The notes: generated from the letters alone by a model not told the origin. Shown: positions 24,701-35,348, counted from the stretch's first letter. The stretch is DNA of 64,000 nucleotides from Larix kaempferi (GCA_027924585.1 BSBM01000047.1:24682501-24746500), one strand, 5' to 3'. A program made the numbers and translations.

Positions 24701-25820
24701 AAACTAAAAAAGGCATTATATGGATTGAAGCAAGTTCCCAGAGCTTGGTATGGAAGGATTGACAATTTCTTAACAAGCATGGGATTTACCAAGAGTAAAG
24801 CTGACCCCAATCTTTATCTCAAAGTGATGGATGATGAACCAGTTATACTGTTGTTATATGTAGATGATCTATTTCTAACCAGAAATGAGAAACAAATTAT
24901 TGAATGCAAGAAGAAGCTTTCTTCAGAATTCAAGATGAAAGATCTCGGATTAATGCACTACTTCTTAGGTCTAGAAGTATGGCAAGAACCAAAAAGAATC
25001 TTTCTAAATCAAGGTAAGTATGCTGTGGAGATTCTAAAAAGATTTGATATGTTGGAGTGTAAAGCCATGGCCACTCCCATGGACTCCAACTTGAAGTTAT
25101 TAGTTAATGACTCATCGGAATTAGTGGACTTAACTCTATATAGACAAATCATTGGGTCATTGATGTATTTAACAAATACTAGGCCATATATATGCTTTGC
25201 TGTAAATACCCTAAGTCAGTATCTAGTAGAACCTAGAAAGGTTCACTTAATAGCTGCAAAGCATGTAATGAGGTACCTAAAATGTACATTAGATTTTGGT
25301 CTATATTATCTTGGATATCATGAACTCAGATTACATGGTTACTCAGATTCTGATTGGGCAGGAAGTGTCTCAGACAGAAAGAGTACATCAGGTGGATGTT
25401 ATCGTCTTGGATCTGCCATGATCTCATGGTTCAACAAGAAACAATCTAGTGTGGCTCTCAGTACTGCTGAAGCAGAATATATAGCTGCCTGCTCTGCCAA
25501 CTGTGAAGCAGTGTGGCTTTGAAAGCTATTATCTGGAGTGTTTGACTTAGAAATGGATCCCACTGTGATCATGTGTGACAATCAAAGCTGTATTAAGATG
25601 ACAGAAAATCCTGTATTCCACGATAAGTCAAAACACATAGAGATCTGATACTTTTATATACAAAATATGGTGTAGAGAGGAGCTATCAAGCTCGAGTATG
25701 TGAGCACTGAGGATCAAATTGCTGATATCTTGACCAAACCTCTGTCTCGAGTGAAATTTGAATACTTCCGAGACAAGCTTGGTGTAGTTCAAAAGGACCT
25801 TCCTCGAAAGGGGGAGTAGT
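21725..25820 (+). pseudogene. gag-pol: CopA gag-pol polyprotein (broken)
   Basis: Gag starts near 21751 (MAPSTKLEDKLEG) and carries the zinc knuckle CYNCLKLGHYARDC at 22481-22522. Protease has the intact DSGA motif at 22736. The integrase zinc-binding region (HRRLAH to CKGC, ~23130-23250) is followed by a DDE core (HLDVCG, RTDNGGEY, NGVAERKNR). Reverse transcriptase has YVDD at 24854, and RNase H has DSDWAG, STAEAEY and CDNQS. Breaks: stops at 22070 (TAG), 22637 (TGA), 25520 (TGA), 25646 (TGA) and 25673 (TAG), a single-base loss near 23413 in integrase, and a second frameshift near 24530 in RT. All catalytic residues I can check are still present, which suggests recent loss of function. Confidence 0.9.
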
Positions 25821-25954
25821 ATAGTCACTGATGATGAGATTGTCTCATCAACAGCAAGGTCGATGATGTGGGTACCTGTTTACTACACTTGGATACTTAG
25901 ATTATTTAGATTTAGGACTCTTATACTTAGAATACTTATTTTTACTTGTTTTTA

Positions 25955-26420
25955 CTTTTGATGATATATGTATTAGTGAGAATACATGCTTTTGATGATA
26001 TATGTATTAGTGAGAATACATGCTTTTGATGATATATGTATTGGTGAGGATACATGTTTTGATGATATATGTATTGGTGAGAATACATGCTTTTGATGAT
26101 ATATGTATTGGTGAGGATACATGTTTTGATGATATATGTATTAGTGAGAAGACATGCTTTTGATGATATATGTATTAGTGAGAATACATGCTTTTGGTGA
26201 TATATGTATTGGTGAGGATACATGTTTTGATGATATATGTATTGGTGAGAATACATGTTTTTGATGATATATGTATTGGTGAGGATACATACTTTTGATG
26301 ATACATGTATTGATGAGATTACTTGTATTGATGTATTGATGAGAGTACTTGTATTGATGTATTGATGAGAATACATGTATTGATACTTGTACCTGTATTG
26401 ATGAGGATACATGTGAGGAT
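25955..26420 (+). repeat. CopA tail array 1: ~34 bp units with TGTATT/AATACA dyad
   Basis: About 14 tandem copies of TTTTGATGATATATGTATTA then GTGAGAATACATGC, period 34-35. Each unit holds an inverted repeat ATGTATT...AATACAT around AGTGAG (variants GGTGAGG, GATGAG). The last four copies are more diverged. The long minus-strand open frame here (25942-26412) is only a translation of the repeat. Confidence 0.9.
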
Positions 26421-27345
26421 TGGATCATCCTTGGATTTCAGTCCTAAAGTGAGCCGTAGATAGATGTCTCTGAGAAAGAAGAGGGATTGCATCATCCTTG
26501 AACATATGTTCTAAAGAGAGCTGTAGACGTATGTCTTCGAGAATGAAGTCCTTGGTGGAGATGTGAGGATTGGATCATCCTTGGATTTCAGTCCTAAAGT
26601 GAGCCGTAGACAGATGTCTCCGAGAAAGAAGAGGGATTGCATCATCCTTGAACACATGTTCTAAAGAGAGCCGTAGACATGATGTCTCTGAGAATGAAGT
26701 CCTGAATGAACAGGTAGGGGATTGCATCTTCCCCGGACTTTGGTCCCAGAATTGATCCGTAGACATGATGTCTCTGAGAATGAAGTCCTGAATGAACAGG
26801 TAGGGGATTGCATCTTCCCCGGACTTTGGTCCCACAATTGATCCGTAGACATGATGTCTCCGAGAATGAAGTCCTGAATGAACAGGTAGGGGATTGCATC
26901 TTCCCCAGACTTTGGTCCCATAATTGATCCGTAGACATGATGTCTCTAAGAATGAAATCTGGATGAACATGTAGAGGACTGCATCGTCCATGAACTGGGT
27001 TCAAAATGTACGTGAGGACTGCATCGTCCATGAATTGGGTTCAAAATGTACGTGAGGACTGCATCGTCCATGAACTGGGTTCAAAATGTACGTGAGGACT
27101 GCATCGTCCATGAATTGGGTTCAAAATGTATGTGATGGGATTGCATTGTCCCTAGACATGAGACTTGTCTTAAAGGTACATGTGAGGACTGCATCGTCCA
27201 TGAAATGGGTTCAAAATGCACGTGATGGGATTGCATTGTCCCTAGACATGAGACTTGTCTTAAAGTGATAAGGACTGATCATCCTGGAACTTGATCTGGA
27301 TTGTATCATCCATGGAACTATGTCCTAAAGAGAGTGGGATTGATC
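26413..27345 (+). repeat. CopA tail arrays 2-4: GGAY-TGCATC-RTCC dyad repeats
   Basis: Successive tandem families have periods of about 150 bp (2 copies, 26413 and 26563), 86 bp (3 copies, 26701-26958) and 40 bp (4 copies, 26976-27135), followed by alternating units to 27345. About 17 copies of a short dyad are present: GGATTGCATCATCC, GGGGATTGCATCTTCCCC, GGACTGCATCGTCC, GGGATTGCATTGTCCC and the shorter GGATTGATCATCC. Many copies are followed by phrases such as GTAGACATGATGTCTCTGAG. There is no protein signature in either orientation. Confidence 0.85.
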
Positions 27346-27376
27346 ATCCTGTAATATGATCATGTGTATTGTAGAG

Positions 27377-27650
27377 TATGCTGTAGATCGAGATGATCCA
27401 GATGCTGTAGATCGAGATGATCCAGATACTGTAGATCGAGATGATCCAGATACTGTAGATTGAATGCTGATGATCGTGTGATGACGATGCTGATGTTCGT
27501 GTGATGACGATGCTGATGATCGTGTGATGACGATGCTGATGCTCATGTGATGACGATGTTGATGATCGTGTGATGACTATGCCGATGATCGTGTGATGAC
27601 AATGCTGATGATCGTGTGATGACGATACTGATGATCATGCGATGACAATG
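27377..27650 (+). repeat. CopA tail arrays 5-6: 25 bp and 23 bp units
   Basis: Array 5 (27377-27460) repeats TGTAGATCGAGATGATCCAGA about four times, period ~25. Array 6 (27466-27650) repeats TGCTGATGATCGTGTGATGA about eight times, period ~23. Array 5 is related to the GATCGAGAGATCCAGATGATG repeats in the CopC tail at 56540-56930. Confidence 0.85.
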
Positions 27651-27789
27651 ATGTTGATGTTCCAGTAACTAGTTGAGTTACTGATGATGATGTATTGAAG
27701 AAAGCTTCCGATGATTTATAGATGTATCATGTATGATGTAGTCGATGACTCCTTGCTCCTGCAGATGTTGTTATAATATCCTTCTCGTT

Positions 27790-27798
27790 AAGGGGGAG
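27790..27798 (+). other. CopA polypurine tract
   Basis: AAGGGGGAG directly precedes the TG of the 3' LTR, the usual second-strand primer site. An identical tract precedes the CopC LTR at 57099-57107. Confidence 0.9.
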
Positions 27799-28300
27799 TG
27801 TTGAATATTGTAACTTCTAAGAATATTATATTCGTACATTATTATTCCGGAGATGTTTCATCCCTCCGAGGTGATTCTATTATGTATCCGGAGATGTTTA
27901 TTCCTCCGATGGTTTGTGGTAACTAGGGTTATTAGACCCACCATGTGGGGGTCGGCCCTGATTTTATATTTTAGGGGTTATTAGACTTCTCCAGGAGAGG
28001 TTGGCCCCATTAGGGATTTTGGTCTGTTGGGAACTAGTATAAATAGAGGAGGAGAGCTCCTCATTTGACACACTTCCACAACTCAAAAAAGTAGCGCACT
28101 TGTGTCTGGTAGGTCTGCATAGGAGGTAGAGAAGGAGGTCAATTCTTGGAGCACATCTTGTATTTTGGTTGATCATCTTATTGAGGAAAGATTTGCTGGG
28201 TTTTCTACCCCATGAGGGTTTCCCAGGGTAAATTCTGTGTCTATCTTGTGATTATGTTTCTTTCAGTGATCTTGCTAGTCTATTTGGTTTAAACTTAACA
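27799..28300 (+). repeat. CopA 3' LTR
   Basis: 502 bp, TGTTGAATATTG to AAACTTAACA, followed by the target duplication GCTCG at 28301-28305. About 98% identical by eye to the 5' LTR. Confidence 0.95.
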
Positions 28301-29009
28301 GCTCGATGGACAAGTATGATGTTACAACTTAGAGGTAGGCATACTTATAGCCTATACAACAATGATTTCTTTACCTAGTGGGTGCGCCAAGTAAAGGGAA
28401 TCAATGATTACCCATATCAAGGAATAGATTTAAGCCAAGACCCTAACATGGTAGCCCCTCTAGGAAGTGCATCGGGTGCAATTGGTAAGTCGCTTTTTAG
28501 TTTTAAAGTTTATTAAAGTTTTATGAATTATATCATATATTTGAAACAACGAAACTTGTTTTTATGTGGATACTAACATATAAGTAACAATCATATGCAG
28601 ATATAGGACCAACTCAAGCTGAGGGATTTCCTCGGTCAAGGAGGAGGCCATGGGTAGGTAACTTAATCGATGCTTCTGTGACTCTACAAAATGTCATAAA
28701 CAACCTTCGACAATTAACTGATGAGATACACATTACAAAAATCGAGCACTTATAGGAGATAGTACAATGAAAAGTAGTTGAAATACCTAGAGGTCCTAGA
28801 CCATGGATCGAAATACTCAAGAAATTGGTCACTGCAATAATGTACTTCCATAAGGGGCAATATGCTTCTTAGAAGTATCATGATTGTAGGTAAGGTGCTA
28901 ATAACACCCTTTTTGAATATTATCATATCTACTTTTTTGACTATATGAAACTTTTTGAAATATTTATATACATAAATTTTATTTTGGCTTATCTATATAC
29001 ATAAGAATG

Positions 29010-29480
29010 CATAATATTTACATGATGGTTTCGTATATTGCAAATGATGTAAATGCCAATCTAATGCATAGTTAGCATATGTGTATGTAATAGCATTTAG
29101 TCTCCTTGGGACACGAGTATAAATAATATAAATAAATTTCCATTGAAGAAGATGTACACACAAGAATTGACAAAACAACATAGGATCACAAATCTGATAC
29201 TCGCCATTTAATTGAGAAACGATCAGTTGCGAATCTAACTAAAATTCAAGGTGAAATATACCATTCAAAATGGAATCATGAATAAGTTCTATAATGACAT
29301 TGTACTTAGCCATATTGTTGGTTGATGGCCCTAAATGAGCACCACCTGAGACTACTAACTAATTGAATGTTAAATAAATCACCCAAGCAACTAAGGCAAG
29401 GTTTCTAGTATGGATACTAGCACCATCCACGAATCCTATATAAAGAGGTGTTTTGCACATAATCTAATAATATAAGCAAT
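29010..29480 (-). pseudogene. Second RNase H-like domain of the Tat-like element
   Basis: The frame reads GFVDGASIHTRNLALVAW, then SGGAHLGPSTNNMAKYNVII, then LDSQLIVSQLNGEYQI and CDPMLFCQFL. FVDG and LDSQLIVSQ carry the expected catalytic Asp residues. The Glu expected in the NNxAEY motif is Lys here (NNMAKY), so this copy is inactive. Two TAG stops interrupt it. It resembles the additional RNase H of Tat Gypsy elements. It lies downstream of integrase in element order, not between RT and integrase. Confidence 0.7.
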
Positions 29481-29617
29481 GAATCTAAGTGACAAACCAA
29501 GAATAATAAATTATACAAATGTACAACTATTGTATAAAAATGTATCTGCCTAGGAATAATACTTCTTTAAATAGAGCCCATTTTTAGGCTCAACTAACTT
29601 ATTTCCCTTATAATATC

Positions 29618-30720
29618 TTAGATCATATGCACCTTTTTCAAAACTTTAGAGACAATATATGGCCCGAGCCACATAGAATTAAACTTACCTACCCATAAAG
29701 GGTCTTCATTTTGATCATAAAGTAAGACGAGGTTTCCTTCGGAAAAAAACCCTGGAAGAAGAAATTTATCATATTGGCTCTTCACATGTCTCTTATGTGA
29801 TTCATTCACCATAGCAACATCTCAATGTTGTTCATCAAGATTTTTAAGTGAAATAAATGCTCTTCTAAAGTTGAAGTATCAGGAAACTGAATGACTAATT
29901 TTAAAGAAGGAATTTCGCATTCAATTGAGAGAACTACCTCAACCCCATGAACATGTTGAAAAGGAGAAAATCCTATAGCAGTCTTAACAATAGTTTGATA
30001 TGCCCATAAAGTAGGATATAACATAATGTACCGATTATATCTACTTAGGTTAATTGTTCTTTGAAACATGGTCTTTAAAGTTTTGGTTACAGCTTCGACT
30101 TGACCATTTTCTCGGGGATAAAATGGTGAAGAATGTTCTTGTTTAAACTACAACTTGGTGGTCAATTCGGTCCTCATTTGATTTTAAAAATCCTAACATG
30201 ACCAATGAAAATCTCACGTGGGATACCAAATCTTGTAATGATTTGATTGAATACAAATTAAGCGACAATTTCCCCGTCACTATTAAAAGTAGGCATGGCT
30301 TCTACCCATTTCGTAAAATAGTTGACAACCACTATGATATATTTATGCTCCCTGGCCGAAATTGGGCTACAGGTCATAAAATCAACCCCCCACTTGGTGA
30401 AGGGAGCTACATTGATAACGATAAACAAAGGAGCAGGATGTGTGCACATCGTTTTAGTAAATATTTGACAAGCATGACACTTTTTAACAACTTATATGCA
30501 ATCTTTAAAGATCATCGGCCAAAAATATCCAGCATGCAAAATTTTCTAGGTAGTCGCCAGTCCATAAAGATGAACTACATAGGCTCCACTATGAGAGTCA
30601 TTTAAGACAAACTTAACTTCCTCATGAGTCAAGCAATGATGTAATATAGAATCAACCCCACGATGATATAAAGTATCCCCTACGATGAGGTAATTATTCA
30701 CATTGTGATGAATGTATCAT
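29618..30720 (-). pseudogene. Integrase of the Tat-like Gypsy element
   Basis: An HHCC zinc-binding region (HEEVKFVLNDSHSG to KKCHACQIF, ~30640-30470) is followed by the catalytic core: WGVDFMT, with VNYFTKWVEAMPTF, at 30449-30258. Downstream come the conserved YQTIVKTAIGFSPFQHVHG stretch (30069-29806) and a C-terminal region ending LWVGKFNSMWLGPYIVSKVL. Stops and frame changes separate the pieces. Integrase would insert the element cDNA into the genome; this copy cannot be translated whole. Confidence 0.8.
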
Positions 30721-30849
30721 CCCTTATCTCGTGAAAAAGAATGAGGACAGTTCAGATTCTAAAGATATATAAGGATATATTCATACCAAGGATCCAACGA
30801 AGAAATAAAAAATATATGCTCATCAAGGAATGAGTCATATTTAATATTA

Positions 30850-31860
30850 CTCATATTCTTCAGAGGGGAACTCTGAGATAAGTTCAACAAAGACCAAGTA
30901 TTTCTTTGCCTTAGAATATTGGAACTCTAAGTCAAATTCCTAAAAGATTTCAATCCATTTATTGAATTTTCCCTTGATTATTTGTCGGGTCAAAATATAT
31001 TGAAATGGGTTGAGGTATGCAACAAATGTGGTCTTGCATAACAATATATAATGACGATGTCTTTGGATTGCAAAAATAGCTGTCGAGGCTAACTTCTCAA
31101 CATGTGAATACTTTAGTTAAATGCCAATCAATGCGCGACTAAGGTAATAGATGACATGTTCTTGAATATTTTCATCTTCTTGAACTAAGACTGTGCCAAT
31201 TTTGGAATCTAAAGCAACCAGTTATAACAAAAAATATTTTGTGTAAATTGGAGGAATAAGCAAAGGAGAAGACATGAGAGCCCGTTTATGACCTTCAAAA
31301 GAGATTTGAGCAGCTTTCTCCCATATAAATGGGACTCCTTTCTTTAGTAATCGCATAAAACCTTTAGTAATCTTAGCATAGTTAATGATGAAACGTTTGA
31401 TAAAGTTGGCCTTACCTTACAAAATCTAAATCTGGTGAACATTTGAGGGAGGAGGTAAGTTGAAAATAGATTCAACCTTTAAAGTATCAACCATGATCCC
31501 CTTGTTAGAAACGATAAAACCTAGAAGCCGTCCATATTCGATGAAAAAAATACACTTATGGGGATTCAATCGAATCTTAATGCATTTGCATCGTTCAAAC
31601 ACAAGGAGAAGGTGGTATGGATGATCTCACCTCTTATGAGAACGAACCTCTAAATCATCCAAATAAGCTTCAACAACATGCTTGATATCATGGAAAGCGA
31701 AAAACATAGCCCGTTAAAAAGTAGCTCCAACATTTTTAGTCCAAAGGCCATTTTCCAATATGCGAAAGTTCCCCAAAGGAATATAAATATAGTTTTGTGT
31801 TGATCCTCAGACTGGATTTGAATTTGTTTGTATCCGGAGAATCCATCCATAAAGGAAAAT
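30850..31860 (-). pseudogene. RT and first RNase H remnants of the Tat-like element
   Basis: RT begins with MDGFSGYKQIQI and WGTFAYWKMAFGLK (31850-31740), the finger/palm entry of Gypsy RT, then degrades. Near 31140-30850 the frame shows the RNase H-associated text KYSHVEKLASTAIFA, HYILLCKTTFVAYLNPFQYI and KWIEIF-stop-EFDLEFQ. The intact YxDD motif is not readable in one frame. Confidence 0.7.
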
Positions 31861-31879
31861 ATCTCACTATCTCAATATT

Positions 31880-32415
31880 CAACTAACTGGGCACCAAATC
31901 TTGAAATGGGAGGCTAAAGTGCAGTAGGGAATTTGGCAGCATGAGGGTGTGAAGAGTGATTCATGTGAAATGGGGGGCCTCCATCTACTTTTTATAGTGA
32001 TTTTGAGTGGTGGATTATTGGCCCATAGTTTTGGGCAACTAATGGTATTGGGAAACGGTATTATGTATTTTCCCTCTTTTTTGAATTAATTTTGATTTTT
32101 CCCCCTTTTTTCTTTTATTTTGGGGATTTTTGGACCCTTCGTGGGTTTTTAATATTTTTGAAGGAATTTAATTATTTTTGAGGGAAATAATGTTTTTTTT
32201 CCTATTTGGTTACCAATTTAGGGTTTTTGGGGGTTTTGGAGGCCAAAAATGTGGGAAAAGTGGAAAAATGGGTATGTGACTAGGGAGATGAGCTAGTGAA
32301 CAATTTTTGGGTGTTAATAGTAACGATATTTCCCTTGTGAGGAAAACACAACACTCAAAAAACTGACGATACTATATCAATCATTACATACATTCAGATA
32401 CATCCTAACAAAATA
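31880..32415. other. Unassigned block between protease and RT
   Basis: Instead of the expected Gypsy linker, this stretch contains G- and T-rich text (GGATTTTTGG, GGGTTTTTGGGGG). No coding signature, TIR or target duplication is clear. It is probably an insertion into the Tat-like element. Confidence 0.35.
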
Positions 32416-32443
32416 TTATAATCGATAGGAGCATTGACTAATT

Positions 32444-32724
32444 CTACCTCCACACAAACGATTTTTCCCCCAATTGGATGGGAAATGATGGAATAAACCC
32501 ATGTGGCGTAAAAGAATGTCCATCAAAAGCAGTAAGCAATGTGGGTAATGGAGTGAGTTTTGGAGAGCCAAGGCCTTTCCAACAAGATAGATCCATGACA
32601 CAAGTTGATGCACCTTCATCCACAACAATCCTTCCAATAGTATTTGTGGAATGAACCACATTGATGTAAAAGGAACCGTGCTAGGAAAGATGGAGTTTAA
32701 AATCAGATATGCCAAACTTAACAA
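32444..32724 (-). pseudogene. Aspartic protease of the Tat-like element
   Basis: The frame reads GRIVVDEGASTCVM, then CWKGLGSPKLTPLPTLLTAF and DGHSFTPHG. This is the retropepsin-like region of Tat Gypsy elements, where VDEGAST replaces the usual DSGA(T/S). The N- and C-terminal parts are in another frame. Confidence 0.7.
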
Positions 32725-32971
32725 CTCGATCGATCGAAGGATCCATATTTCCTAAAGCAGATAAAGCACTTCGTTGTGATGGAAAAATTTGGAGTACCTC
32801 AAGAGTAGACATAGCACACAAGGTTTGGGACAAATCCTAAAAAGTAGAATAGTTGGGAGCATCTCTAACATTAGGATTGTGTGATGCCCTCTTATAAACA
32901 CATTTCGATATTTGAGGCATTGTCTCTACCACAAGTTTCTCTATGTGAAGAGGGTTTTGTGGTTCATGATT

Positions 32972-33925
32972 TTATTTATCTTTCAACAAAGATTCAGGAT
33001 TTCCATAGTCTTTGTATGTAGTTGACAATAAAATGTTAGATTCGACCATATTGATATATGATTGATCAGAAGAAGACGTATTTTGTGTGCCCCCTTGCGC
33101 ATTTCCAGTAGGGTTCGAAGAACTTGAAGCAAAGTGTTGTCCTTCTGGAAAATAATTAGTCATAACAATAGGATGTTGTTGTTTCTGATTCAACAACTTC
33201 TGAGCTTCTTCCATTAACAGTCATTGATGACTAAGATGGTCTATCTTGCAAATTTTACAAGGGAAATTGGATTTACTACGCTCTTTCTTTTCCCCAACAA
33301 CATTATTGTTTTGTTTAGGTTTATCATTATTACACTTCCCTTTCTTATTATTATTCTTATTTTTCTTTTTCCCACTAGGATACTGGTTTCCTTTTTTATT
33401 TGTCTGCATAGTATGTACAAAATTTGTTTGGGAAGAATAAGAGGAAGCAACAACAACTGCTCCTATTGTAGAATGTTGTATAGACAAATTCTTTAGTTGA
33501 TTATTAACTTGTCTTGCAATAGAGTTTCAAACAAAACCAACTATGCCATCAACATATGGCCTTGATGGGTATGAACTAGAACTCTTGTGCCATAATTTGA
33601 TATAAAATCCCAGACTGAGAGTAAATCAAGTCTAGTTGTTGGGATTTAAATATGGATTCTTTCTCAGAAGTTTCCCTTGATGTAGAAACATTCTTGGAAA
33701 TGTAAGGCAATAATTATTTAAGGAACCATTCTAACAAAAATTCAAGCAGAATATTTTCCTTAATCATCCTCTTACGCCTACTCCATTCTTGGATGTGATC
33801 CAATATATGGGTAGCCTTGTTCTATCTAAATTGAGATAACCGATCAGTTCCAGCACCATACTGGACAAGAAGTTGAAAATGGTTCAAGAACATAATTTCT
33901 AAGTCATGGAAGCAATGATAGGATA
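32972..33925 (-). pseudogene. gag: Gag of the Tat-like element (5' part cut by CopB)
   Basis: The fragment at 33487-33221 has a long Lys/Asn-rich linker and the zinc-knuckle start FPCKICKIDHLSHQ. The fragment at 33214-32972 is a Gln/Ser-rich region after the knuckle. Upstream, to 33925, the broken frame retains gag text such as LLPYISKNVSTS and QQLDLIYSQSG. CopB interrupts it at 33926. Confidence 0.65.
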
Positions 33926-35335
33926 TGTTAAAGTTACAACATCATGAGTCATTCTCCAAGTCAATCTTGTGCACCAATATTGAGCCTTGTGTGTTGAGGT
34001 AGTGCCTTACAGGAACCTGAGTTAGACTCGGGATACTTGGAGTATAATCTTGAGTTGGAATCAAGAATGACTAAGCCTTATGTTTAAAGGTTAAAGCCTC
34101 ATGTATTGAGGTAAGTGCTTTGTATGTCAAAGTGATGGTTCTGTACAGTCTTGTTTGTCAAGAATAAGGTCTTTTGTGTCAAGACAGATCCTCATGTGTT
34201 GAGGTAATGCTTTGATTGTCGAAGCATGAATGATGTGTGACGTACTACTAACCATCGTCTTAGAGATGGATAAGATATTAAGTCTCCGCTAGAGATTGGC
34301 CACCTCTAGAGTGAATTACTTTAGCATATGACCACTTGGAACGAGATGATCACATCATTGGAAAAATCTCCTTGGTATATTTGATATGATAAATAATTAA
34401 GTTGGCACAAGTGGACCATGCAGATAATACAAGAGATAAAGATAAGATGAGTTTAAGATAAGAGAGAACTCCAATTTGTTGACTTCAGTGATTAGTGTGC
34501 TAAAAGAGTTAGCTATGTTTTAAAAAGAAAGACTTCAGTTATTAAGTGTGCTAAAAGAGTTAACTAAAATGTTAACAAGAAAGACTTCAAAAAAAAGAGT
34601 TAACTAAAGTGTTAACAAAGAATATTTAGTTAACTAAGTGTTATGCATGACAACACTTCAGTTAAACTAAAAGACCACACTTGAGTTACAACACTTGCAA
34701 GTCGACACTTTAGTTAAACTAAAAGATGACACTTGCACGATGACACTTGAGTTAAAATAAAATATGACACTTGAATTATAACACTTGTGTTCCAACACTT
34801 GAGTTATGACACTTGCATGAAAACACTTGAGTTATCCACCTAAATAAGTGATCTAGAATCCAATTGAAAGGTGAGTTCATCTTGACGTTAGCAAACAAAA
34901 ATAAAAGCCAAAGCATGAGAAGTATGGTACACTTGTTATGCAGGATTGATGAAACCAATGTCAGAGCGAATTCTTTCTTGAAGGCAATTCTTAACATTTT
35001 GCATGTGACCAAATCGACGAATTGGTTTAGTGCAGAATATTATTCTGAGTTCTCTTATTTCATCAATCTCTCTTGCTTTGTAATTGCACCAGGGGTGCTT
35101 GGTATTTCTCTATGATATTGCAACATGGGTGCTTGATGTAATCTACTAATTGTAAAGGAAACATTCTCTACTATCTATCAACATACTAAGGAATATTTTT
35201 CTAGGGTTTTCTCCCTCAAGTTATAGAGGTTTTCCCTAGGGTAAATTTCTATGTCAACTGTGGCTGTTTATGCTTATGATTATTCATTGTTTTCAAGAAC
35301 CATTGTAATTCCACAATTAAGATTAAAAATGAACA
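33926..35335 (+). repeat. CopB 5' LTR (1410 bp)
   Basis: It runs from TGTTAAAGTTACAACATCATG to ATGAACA. It is alignable with 47384-48258. It contains a direct-repeat region built on AGTGTGCTAAAAGAGTTA (34490-34620) and a dense cluster of ACACTTGAGTTA (34640-34840). Confidence 0.9.
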
Positions 35336-35348
35336 TGGTATCATATCC
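35336..35348 (+). other. CopB primer-binding site
   Basis: TGGTATCATATCC directly follows the LTR end ATGAACA. The first seven bases match the initiator Met tRNA complement; the rest diverges. Confidence 0.75.

Larger units (their letters stand above)
20933..28300 (+). mobile_element. CopA: structurally complete Ty1/Copia retrotransposon
   Basis: This 7368 bp element is bounded by two 502 bp LTRs (20933-21434 and 27799-28300) and flanked by the 5 bp target duplication GCTCG (20928-20932 and 28301-28305). By eye the LTRs differ at about 11 positions (~2%), so the insertion is fairly young. A primer-binding site follows the 5' LTR and a polypurine tract precedes the 3' LTR. Gag-pol occupies 21725-25820, in the Copia order gag, protease, integrase, RT, RNase H. 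Five stops and two frameshifts make it non-autonomous. Between pol and the 3' LTR lie nearly 2 kb of non-coding DNA rich in tandem repeats. It interrupts a PMD-like pseudogene exon. Confidence 0.95.
20258..28889 (+). pseudogene. Plant-mobile-domain-like pseudogene split by CopA
   Basis: The first part (20258-20626) is open for 122 codons and contains the plant mobile domain (PMD) style segment: LRLCGLKKFFEIYN, LLIEYWDAEANAFILDGEPL and DDIYFLTGLCRRGE. The same frame continues with stops to 20932. There the CopA Copia element is inserted; after it, from 28306, the sequence resumes (RWTSMMLQLRGRHTYSL) with a GT donor at 28495. A second exon at 28601-28889 starts after an AG acceptor, joins in phase and ends at a GTAAGG donor. 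PMD proteins are found in MULE-type transposons and in some host genes linked to silencing. At least seven in-frame stops (20624 onward, for example at the FFT-stop-W and HL-stop-E sites) make this a pseudogene. The start at 20258 is the first ATG; upstream residues are unknown. Confidence 0.65.
28990..33925 (-). mobile_element. Tat-like Ty3/Gypsy relic, interrupted by CopB
   Basis: Reading on the minus strand from 33925 downward: gag (33925-32972), protease (~32724-32444), RT (~31860-31640), RNase H with connection (~31400-30850), integrase (~30720-29618) and a second RNase H-like domain (~29480-29010). Every domain is broken by stops or frameshifts. No LTR of this element is visible. CopB inserted within gag at 33926, and the 3' side ends near 28990 next to the PMD pseudogene. 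Two RNase H domains are the hallmark of the Tat lineage. Confidence 0.8.

Noticed and set aside
25942-26428. Long minus-strand open frames rich in HQYI and SSIH repeats
   Set aside because: They translate the 34 bp tandem repeat; the periodic residues follow the DNA period and the opposite strand is the sense strand of CopA.
26575-27031. Minus-strand open frames with repeated CSFRTSFSETSCL-like text
   Set aside because: Translation of the 86 and 40 bp repeats in the CopA tail; no domain, and an env-like gene would be on the plus strand.
25955-27650. CRISPR-like direct repeats
   Set aside because: No unique spacers of uniform length, no cas genes, and the context is a plant retrotransposon tail.
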